Below, one piece after another: positions 57,366 through 64,000 of a DNA stretch of 64,000 nucleotides. The notes beneath the pieces are model-generated. The model was not told where the DNA came from, ran no database searches, and saw only the letters and a list, made by a program, of their open reading frames with translations. This stretch comes from DAONFI01 sp035403485 (GTDB lineage Bacteria > Planctomycetota > Phycisphaerae > SM23-33), in the NCBI GenBank assembly GCA_964536835.1, contig CAZIAZ010000006.1, positions 1 to 64,000 of the forward strand, read 5' to 3'. The translations under genes were made by a program, and so were the position numbers. The first letter of the stretch is position 1. Each line of letters begins with the position of its first letter.

Positions 57366-60300
57366 TCAGACTGTAAAATATCTGGCCTGCGGATGACACG
57401 CAACTATCGCTGCCGTCGATAGTTCCGGCACAATTTCAAAACTCTCCGTCAGCCGCAATCCTATTTCATCCGCACCAAGCAGCCGGAAAAGCTCAGCCTG
57501 TAAAGATAAATCCGGACACGACGAATAACCGAAACCATATCTGGCTGACGTTTTTTCATCCAGCCCCAGTTCGCGGCGAATATGCCTGTGTATCCGGTTG
57601 GCCATCGCCTCCGCCAACTCCATGCCCAACGCATAAAGCAGCAGATAATCGCGATACTCGTCAGCCTCGTATAACCGCCTCGCCTCATTCAGAATACTCT
57701 CGCCCACGGTAACGACGAAACCAGGCAGAATGTCTCCTCCGCTTCTGGCCGTGTGAAAATAATCGGCTACGCACATATGCGGCGCGTCAGCCTGCCGCGG
57801 GAACGTAAAAACCGATTGACCCGTCCCGTCGGCGGAACTGACCGTCAGCTTCTCGCCGTCGCTTGCACAACTGAAATAACCGTAACTGACCATCGGCGTG
57901 ATTATGCGTTCTTCACGGCAGCGACGGATAAGGCTGTCAAACAGCGGACGTACCTCATTAGCCAACATGTCTTCATATTCGTTCCGCGAGAGTTTGCCCA
58001 TCCTGTATCCCCATCGCACACGGAAAAGCACCTGTTCGTTGAGATAGGGCAATATATCGTCCAGCGTCCAGTTCGTAATAATTCGTTTGCCGACAAACGG
58101 CGGCTGAGGTACAGGATTGTCATGCGATATCGAAAATTCGCCGGCCTTCGTCTGCGGAGCAGCCTGCTGCGCAGACCAGCTGGACGATTCGAGCGTGCCT
58201 GCCTCAAAGCGGTGCATAGCCCGCAAGGCATCGAACGCATCGCTGCAATATACGACTTTTCCGGTAGTATAATTCGGCACACACTCGCAGGCTACAAACT
58301 GTTGAGTGAGAGCGGCGCCGCCGAGCAGTATCGGCTGCGTGAGGCCGGCGTTGGCGTAGATAGGCATGTCGGCTTTCATGGTCATCGCCGATTTCACCAG
58401 CAGGCCGCTGAGGCCTATCACGTCAACATCGTACTCGCGAGCCTTGGCAATGATTTCCTCAGCCGGCATTTTTATGCCGATATTATACACCTTGTAACCG
58501 TTATTACTCAAAATGATGTCAACGAGGTTTTTGCCGATGTCGTGTACGTCGCCGGCTACGGTAGCCAGTAGGATTTTGACGGTTTTTTCCTCGCCGCCAG
58601 CACTGTTCATGTACGGCTGAAGAAGTTCCACGCTGCGACGCATGACTTCGGCGGACTGCAACACGAACGGCAGCAGCATTTCACCCCTGCCGAATTTTTC
58701 ACCGATTATGCGCATGGCCTCAATCAGAAGATTGTTTATTATCTCGGTCGGCGCATACTTTTCCAGCAGTGCGGCGATGACGTCTTCCAGTCCGTCGCGT
58801 TTGCCGGCAAACATGTGCTCGGTAAGCAGCTCCTCAGCCGGCCGACGGTCTTTGGCCGGCTCCTGCGTCTGCTGCCGAACAGTGGCGTCGTTGAACCGTT
58901 CTATGAATCTGGCCAACGGGTCGGGATTTTTTTCGCTCACTCGATTATATATCAGGTCGAGAGCCACCGCGCGATCCCGGGCATCCATCTGATTCAGGGG
59001 CAGGATTCTGGCGGCATCCACTATGGCGGTATCAAGGCCGGCGGAGATGGCTTCGTGCAGGAACATGGAATTCAGTATGCGGCGGCTGGCCGGCTTCAAA
59101 CCAAAAGATATATTGCTGAGGCCAAGCGTGGTAAAAACGCCCAACAGGTCGCGCTTGACCAGCCGTATACCGGCGAGCGTCTCTACGCCGGCGTTTTTGG
59201 TGGATTCGTCGCCTGAGCCGATGGTAAACGTCAGAACGTCGAAAACCAGGTCGCTCGGCCGCAAGCCGCACTCACAGACGGCAATGTCGTATATCCGCGT
59301 AGCCACCGCGAGTTTTGCGTCTGCCGTCATGGCCATGCCTTTTTCATCGATGGTCAGGGCTATGCAGGCTGCGCCGTATTTCTTTGCAAGACGACAGATT
59401 TTACGCAGATTAGTTCCGCCGTCTTCAAGGTTGATGGAATTTATAAGCGCCCTGCCAGGATAATTTTTCAGCGCCGTTTCTATTACGTCGGGAGAAGTCG
59501 AATCAATCACTACCGGCAGGCGGATGCTGTTGGCGAACATTTTTATCAGCCGTTCCATGTCCGCCTTCTCATCACGGCCGGCAAATGCTACGCAAAGGTC
59601 CAGCGCGTGCGGCGCGCCGGTAGCCTGCTGGTCAAGGCCGACCTGCAACGCGCCGTCGAAATCACCGGCGAGCAGAAGTTCGCGAAAATTTTTCGAGCCG
59701 TTGGCATTAGCCCGCTCGCCTATCATGAACGGCCGCGGCTGCTGCTCTATCGTGACACTCTGATAAGCACTGGAAAGAGACGGCTGAAATTCCGGACATC
59801 GCATGGCAGGTTTGACGCCGTCGCCAAGAGCATCGACCATGGCTTTTATATGGTCGGGCCGCGTACCGCAGCAGCCGCCAATAATGCTGACCCCGTATTG
59901 CGTCACGAATTCCCGCATTTTTTTGGCAAACGGCAATGGCTGTTGCATGTAGCAGGTTTTGCCTTCTATGACCTGCGGCATGCCGGCATTCGGCAGAAGA
60001 GAAATGCGGCCCGGCCAGAGTTTGCCGAGCGTACGGATGTGCGGTTCCATGAGATCGGGCCCCATCGCGCAGTTCAGGCCCAGCGAAAACAGGCCGAACG
60101 GCTCAAGCGTAGTCACCGCCGTCGCAATGTCCGTACCGACGAGCATCTTGCCCGACTGCTCCACCGTCACCGACGCCATCAGGGGAATTTCACGATTAAG
60201 TTCGTTCATCACCTGCTGCGCGGCAATTAGGGCGATGCGGGTCTGCAAAATATCCTGGCAGGTCTCGATGAGCAGCGCGTCTACGCCGGCATCAATAAGC

Positions 60301-60728
60301 GGCCGTAATTGCCCGACATAGGCCTCGTGCATTTTGTCAACGGCAATATGGCCCAGGCTGGGCAGCTTTGTGGTAGGCCCGACCGAACCGATGACGTAAC
60401 CGGCGGCATTGTCGGCAGCGACAACGGCGGCTTGAGCGTTGGCGACGGCTGCACGGTTTATTTCATCGACTCTGTCCGCAAGGCCATATTCTTCCAAAAC
60501 TATCGAATTCGCCCCAAAAGTGTTAGTCTCGACAGCCATCGTGCCGACGGCTAAAAATTTCGAGTGCATCTCCTGCACAATCTGCGGCGCGGCAATATTC
60601 AGCCATTCGTTACAGCCCTCACGGCCGGCCCACGCAGAATCAGGAATATCCATGCCCTGAAGAGTCGACCCGCAAGCACCGTCAAGTATTAAAATTTCGT
60701 GAGACTCGATACTCAAAACATTCTCCAA
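57366..60728 (-). CDS. metH: Cobalamin-dependent methionine synthase
   Basis: 1120 residues. Homocysteine domain (about 1-330) with LDGACGSTLQGM, NTFGAN and the zinc cysteines in GGCCGT; pterin-binding domain (about 335-610) with GERANANGSKNF and DVLTFTIGSGD; B12 domain (about 650-880) with the lower-ligand motif DVHDIGKN and GLSGLLVKSA; and an AdoMet reactivation domain (about 900-1110) with RVRWGYRMGKLS and GFGYSSCPD. All modules are present, with somewhat shorter linkers than E. coli MetH. No cobalamin riboswitch is visible in the short upstream gap. Confidence 0.95.
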   Translation of the reverse strand: MENVLSIESHEILILDGACGSTLQGMDIPDSAWAGREGCNEWLNIAAPQIVQEMHSKFLAVGTMAVETNTFGANSIVLEEYGLADRVDEINRAAVANAQAAVVAADNAAGYVIGSVGPTTKLPSLGHIAVDKMHEAYVGQLRPLIDAGVDALLIETCQDILQTRIALIAAQQVMNELNREIPLMASVTVEQSGKMLVGTDIATAVTTLEPFGLFSLGLNCAMGPDLMEPHIRTLGKLWPGRISLLPNAGMPQVIEGKTCYMQQPLPFAKKMREFVTQYGVSIIGGCCGTRPDHIKAMVDALGDGVKPAMRCPEFQPSLSSAYQSVTIEQQPRPFMIGERANANGSKNFRELLLAGDFDGALQVGLDQQATGAPHALDLCVAFAGRDEKADMERLIKMFANSIRLPVVIDSTSPDVIETALKNYPGRALINSINLEDGGTNLRKICRLAKKYGAACIALTIDEKGMAMTADAKLAVATRIYDIAVCECGLRPSDLVFDVLTFTIGSGDESTKNAGVETLAGIRLVKRDLLGVFTTLGLSNISFGLKPASRRILNSMFLHEAISAGLDTAIVDAARILPLNQMDARDRAVALDLIYNRVSEKNPDPLARFIERFNDATVRQQTQEPAKDRRPAEELLTEHMFAGKRDGLEDVIAALLEKYAPTEIINNLLIEAMRIIGEKFGRGEMLLPFVLQSAEVMRRSVELLQPYMNSAGGEEKTVKILLATVAGDVHDIGKNLVDIILSNNGYKVYNIGIKMPAEEIIAKAREYDVDVIGLSGLLVKSAMTMKADMPIYANAGLTQPILLGGAALTQQFVACECVPNYTTGKVVYCSDAFDALRAMHRFEAGTLESSSWSAQQAAPQTKAGEFSISHDNPVPQPPFVGKRIITNWTLDDILPYLNEQVLFRVRWGYRMGKLSRNEYEDMLANEVRPLFDSLIRRCREERIITPMVSYGYFSCASDGEKLTVSSADGTGQSVFTFPRQADAPHMCVADYFHTARSGGDILPGFVVTVGESILNEARRLYEADEYRDYLLLYALGMELAEAMANRIHRHIRRELGLDEKTSARYGFGYSSCPDLSLQAELFRLLGADEIGLRLTESFEIVPELSTAAIVACHPQARYFTV

Positions 60729-60831
60729 AACAAAAAGGCAGCCGGCAAACCACAGTCAGCCGCCATGAATACGTTTTCAAAATGGTTACCCAACATGACT
60801 GCCGACCGTCGACTGCCAACTGCCGTCCGGA

Positions 60832-61710
60832 CTATTTTACGGCGCCGAAATCTTTCAAAAATTTTCTGAGCATCGGGCGATACTGCTCGTCCAGGGGCGA
60901 GAGCGGCAGACGCAGGGAATCGTCACACAAGCCGGCCATGGACATGGCGGCTTTCACGGGAATGGGGTTCGTCTCGCAGAACATGGCTCTGCACAGGGGG
61001 AAAAGCCGCAAATGCTGTCTGCGGGCCGATTCGTAATCGCCGGCGGCTGCAAAGTCGCAAAGTTTGCGAACCTCAGCCGGCAGAACGTTGGCCAGAACGC
61101 TGACGACACCTTTGCCGCCGACGCTCATTATCGGCAACGTCAGTGAATCATCGCCGGAAAGTATCGTAATGTCGCACATGCTCGCGATGGCAGTGGACAT
61201 ATCAAGTTTGCCGGTAGCCTCCTTGACCGCGACCACCTGCTCTATCTGGTTATACATGTTGACGATGGTTTCCGCGGTCAATTCCACGCCTGTTCTGCCG
61301 GGTATGTTGTACAGCACTATCGGCAGACCGACTTCGGCGATGCGTGCGACATGGGCATACATGCCTCGCTGCGTGGGCTTGTTGTAATACGGATTCACTA
61401 TGAGGCAGGCGTCTGCGCCGGCTTTTTTGGCATGAGCGGTAATGCGGTATGCCTCTTCGGTAGAGTTGCTGCCAGTACCGGCGATAACCGGCACGCGGCC
61501 AGCCACCTTTTCCACCGTAAATTCTATCACACGGTCATGTTCCTTGTAATCAAGCGTGGGAGACTCGCCGGTAGTGCCGCACGGCACTATCGCCTGAGTT
61601 CCGCCGGCAATCTGGAATTCAATCAGCCTGCCCAACGTATCGTAATCCACACTTTCGCCATGAAACGGCGTGACCAGTGCAACCATTGATCCTTCGAGCT
61701 TCAGACTCAT
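60832..61710 (-). CDS. dapA: 4-hydroxy-tetrahydrodipicolinate synthase
   Basis: 292-residue TIM barrel; first committed step of lysine/diaminopimelate synthesis from pyruvate and aspartate semialdehyde. Motifs: GSMVALVTPFHG, PCGTTGESPTLDYKEH, NPYYNKPTQRGMYAH (Tyr of the proton relay), YNIPGRTGVEL and the Schiff-base Lys in VAVKEATG, then ILSGDDSLTLP. These favour DapA over sialic acid or other N-acetylneuraminate lyase relatives. Its ATG overlaps the pdxJ stop. Confidence 0.94.
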   Translation of the reverse strand: MSLKLEGSMVALVTPFHGESVDYDTLGRLIEFQIAGGTQAIVPCGTTGESPTLDYKEHDRVIEFTVEKVAGRVPVIAGTGSNSTEEAYRITAHAKKAGADACLIVNPYYNKPTQRGMYAHVARIAEVGLPIVLYNIPGRTGVELTAETIVNMYNQIEQVVAVKEATGKLDMSTAIASMCDITILSGDDSLTLPIMSVGGKGVVSVLANVLPAEVRKLCDFAAAGDYESARRQHLRLFPLCRAMFCETNPIPVKAAMSMAGLCDDSLRLPLSPLDEQYRPMLRKFLKDFGAVK

Positions 61711-62492
61711 AACGCAATCCTTTCAAGCTCCAGCGGTTCCGGAGCACTTTGTGACCTGTCAATCAATCGCTTCATTTCAGCCACAGCCTCCCGCAGACCA
61801 GTGAATATACCGCGAGCTATTATCGTATGGCCGATATTGAATTCCGTAAATCCCCGCAGAGCCGCGAGAATGTGAACGTTCTGATAGGTTATTCCGTGGC
61901 CGGCATGTACTATAAGGCCCTGGTCAAGGCCTACGGCTAAGCCGTTTCGCACATCGGCAAAAGCGCCAGCTACCGCCTCCTGCGACGCCTTCGACCCGTC
62001 CGGCGGCAATATCGCGTTCGCCAGAGTGCCGGTATGAAGTTCTACGCACTGGGCCCCGGCATTGCGGCTGGCGATTATCTGCGACTCGACAGGGTCGATA
62101 AATGCGCTGACCATGATGCCGGCGTCGTTAAGACGTCGCGTCACTTCGGAAAAACGCTCAAACTGGCTGACGACGTCGAGGCCGCCCTCGGTAGTGATTT
62201 CCTGGCGGTTTTCAGGCACAAGCGTCGCCTGGGTCGGCCGCAATTCAAGGGCTATCCGCACTATCTCCTCGTCGAGCGACATCTCCATGTTCAGCTTGCC
62301 GCGAACGGTCCGCCGTAACAAACCGGCGTCGCGGTCATTTATGTGACGCCTGTCCTTGCGAAGATGAAATGTAATGCAACTTGCCCCGCCAAGCTCAGCC
62401 GCCGCCGCGGCCCAGACCGGATCGGGCTCTACCGTACGCCTGGCCTGACGAATCGTGGCGACGTGGTCTATGTTTACTCCTAATCCTATCAT
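61707..62492 (-). CDS. pdxJ: Pyridoxine 5'-phosphate synthase
   Basis: 261 residues; condenses 1-deoxyxylulose-5-P and aminoacetone phosphate in DXP-dependent vitamin B6 synthesis. Opening GVNIDHVATIRQARR, then ITFHLRKDRRHINDRD, LNMEMS, ATLVPENRQEITTEGG, FIDP, VELHTG, VHAGHGI and FNIGHTIIARG follow the family's active-site series. Shares a 4-bp overlap with dapA, so the two are co-transcribed. Confidence 0.95.
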   Translation of the reverse strand: MIGLGVNIDHVATIRQARRTVEPDPVWAAAAAELGGASCITFHLRKDRRHINDRDAGLLRRTVRGKLNMEMSLDEEIVRIALELRPTQATLVPENRQEITTEGGLDVVSQFERFSEVTRRLNDAGIMVSAFIDPVESQIIASRNAGAQCVELHTGTLANAILPPDGSKASQEAVAGAFADVRNGLAVGLDQGLIVHAGHGITYQNVHILAALRGFTEFNIGHTIIARGIFTGLREAVAEMKRLIDRSQSAPEPLELERIAL

Positions 62493-62732
62493 CTAAAATA
62501 TACTCCCAATACCGTTCAGCGGCATCACGACCATAGAAAAAATTCAAACATGTTTTCCTGTATTAACGTCGGCATACCGACAGCAGCGGCAGTCATGTAT
62601 TATAAAAACTTTGCATGCTCTGGAAAACCCTTATTTCTGACAATTGTTTCAATAATCAACCGGCTGAGACGATATTACAGAGACAGGTAAAAGCTGTTTC
62701 AATCCCTCATTTTTTTCGCAAAAATTCACAAA

Positions 62733-63767
62733 CTACAGAACAGTCGCCCACGGCACATCATAACTGCCTTTTTCAATCAGGCTGATGGCGTGTTCGGCCA
62801 TTTTTACACAATTAAATTCATTATGAGCCCTTTCCATTCCGGCTCTCGCAATTTTTACACGTTCCGCATCGTGTTTCAAATACCAGTCAGCCAATTCAAA
62901 AAATTCATCCGCAGTGTCAAAATATCTCAAGTGAACTCCATCCTGAAAAAGCATGTCGGTATCTGGCACTCTCTTGGCCAATACGAAGGCGCCACATGAA
63001 AGGCTGTTGATAAACCTGTCGGAGTGATAAAGTCTGACATTGTTTACGGCATTGATGCTCAGCGCTATCTTCGCCCCCCCAAGAGCATAAAAACAGTCAA
63101 GGCCGTCTATGGCCGGCTGGCCAAATGCGCCATATACTTTTGCATTGGGCATTCTGGATAATCTTTCAACGATGGCAAATCTGTCATCGTCGCATTCGCC
63201 CTGGCCGTGGGTGGCTTTGCCGGCGAATATTATATCGCTCCTGAACTTCTCGTCGACATCATACGGCCGCTGAATATCAGGGTCGCATAAACATGGAATG
63301 AATGCACAACGAGGGACTCCCAACTTCTTGTATGCTTTCAGAAATTCGCCAGCATCCGTATTCATCACGATATCCATCTTCTTCGCAACCTCAATCTTGT
63401 TGATATCGCTTTCAAGAAACCAGTCGATATCCCTGCCGACGAAGATTGCATTCGGCGCAACTTTTTTCATTCCGGCAACAGTTTCGCCGTCCATGTCTTT
63501 CATTGTGATTATCATTACAATATCAGGATGGTAATATCGAATCTGCTCAGCAATGACTTCATCCGCCTTTTTTTTGCCCAATTTCAGCATGATTCCCCCA
63601 AATTTAACGGGAGCCAGCTGCGCTACCATATCAATATAGCTGAAGCATTGTACATCATGGCCCAGCCGCATAAATCCTTTAATCCAATGACGATTTTCGG
63701 CACGTATCGCGCGCGCTCTGCCATGTTTAAAATCTGCGACAAGAAAAATGCGTTTAGGCTGTGACAT
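62733..63767 (-). CDS. CgeB-like glycosyltransferase
   Basis: 344 residues. GT-B-like layout: N-terminal Rossmann part (IFLVADFKHGRARAIRAENRHWIKGF, YYHPDIVMIITM) and a C-terminal donor domain (SDIIFAGKATHG, VYGAFGQPAIDGL, NNVRLYHSDRFINSLSCGAFVLAKRVPD, DEFFELADWYL), as in the CgeB / Glyco_trans_1_2 group often found in surface-polysaccharide loci. Donor and acceptor unknown. ATG 63767 has AGGA seven bases upstream; the 22-codon upstream extension is rejected. The 240-bp gap to pdxJ contains only a short repeat-like end (TTTGCATGCTCTGG). Confidence 0.75.
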   Translation of the reverse strand: MSQPKRIFLVADFKHGRARAIRAENRHWIKGFMRLGHDVQCFSYIDMVAQLAPVKFGGIMLKLGKKKADEVIAEQIRYYHPDIVMIITMKDMDGETVAGMKKVAPNAIFVGRDIDWFLESDINKIEVAKKMDIVMNTDAGEFLKAYKKLGVPRCAFIPCLCDPDIQRPYDVDEKFRSDIIFAGKATHGQGECDDDRFAIVERLSRMPNAKVYGAFGQPAIDGLDCFYALGGAKIALSINAVNNVRLYHSDRFINSLSCGAFVLAKRVPDTDMLFQDGVHLRYFDTADEFFELADWYLKHDAERVKIARAGMERAHNEFNCVKMAEHAISLIEKGSYDVPWATVL

Positions 63768-63937
63768 AAGGCATCCTGAAGATTTCAGACCGAATTTGAA
63801 CAAGTACGCTTCGTGGAATAATTTACGGGACAATGATAGGTAAATTCAAAACGTTAATCAATTACAAAATCAGCCGGCAACTCCGGCAGCCACTGAATAA
63901 ACGATGCCTCTGCGAACGTCTTTGACAGAAAAAGGGT

Positions 63938-63966
63938 TTGACACAATTTATCCAATTACTTATGGT
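63938..63966 (+). promoter_or_regulatory. Outward-facing promoter at the window end
   Basis: TTGACA (63938-63943), 17 bp, TATGGT (63961-63966). It would drive a plus-strand gene beyond base 64000. The rest of 63768-64000 has no gene. Confidence 0.5.
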
Positions 63967-64000
63967 GTTTGACCGCAGGATATTGTATATTCGGCGATTT

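Noticed and set aside
60729..60831. Cobalamin riboswitch before metH or dapA
   Set aside because: The gaps are too short and no B12-box-like sequence is visible on either strand.

Overview
This 64 kb window looks like chromosomal DNA of an anaerobic, Gram-negative bacterium, most likely a planctomycete of the Phycisphaerae type (inference, moderate confidence). Supporting signs are an HExxH-type secreted protein of the DUF1570 kind, a fused LpxC-FabZ protein, a full lipid A / KDO / LPS-export gene set, paired clpP genes, a PQQ-propeller lipoprotein, and a trimeric [FeFe] hydrogenase. No rRNA or other taxonomic marker is present.

Layout. 1-5 kb: mnmE, citrate synthase with a clear promoter, then a stand-alone receiver and a histidine kinase. 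5-10 kb: hydA-hydB-hydC and rex, all on the minus strand. A near-consensus promoter (TTGACT-18-TATAAT) at 10346-10375 has a Rex-type operator over its predicted start site, so NADH/NAD+ sensing probably controls hydrogenase and the downstream receiver/kinase pair. 10-16 kb: ispD, a GT28-type glycosyltransferase, manC, ruvX, hemW and a secreted metallopeptidase-like protein. 16-25 kb: an RCK channel with an aberrant filter, two clpP genes, purH, a propeller lipoprotein and a LolC-like permease with a large insert.

25.4-36.35 kb is an integrated mobile element next to an initiator tRNA. It is bounded by an 81-bp direct repeat with one mismatch that covers the tRNA 3' end and its terminator. It carries a large serine recombinase whose last codons read antisense into the tRNA, a rolling-circle-type Rep, a frameshifted small ORF, a ~190-bp imperfect palindrome that may be an origin, an unrecognised 348-residue protein, and a type III restriction-modification operon (mod-dinD-res) with a mosaic mod gene.

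36-64 kb: ribulokinase, a very large LptC/OstA-like protein with kdsC and kdsD, an M50 peptidase, a thioesterase, an SGNH esterase, mfd, a SurA-like lipoprotein, a lipid A cluster (skp-lpxD-lpxC/fabZ-lpxA-like-lpxA-Gfo/Idh), metH, dapA, pdxJ and a glycosyltransferase. The first LpxA-like gene has lost both active-site histidines while its neighbour keeps them.

The most novel signal is a dispersed, non-coding 161-bp repeat (1-161, 3485-3646, 22944-23104, 45817-45977, and a fragment at 38057-38117). It has long terminal inverted repeats, TAGAGCA...TGCTCTA. Its internal stems keep their pairing while their sequence changes between copies, and they flank two conserved unpaired blocks. Copies lie at gene edges, where they supply a stop codon to the kinase gene and part of a Shine-Dalgarno site to araB.
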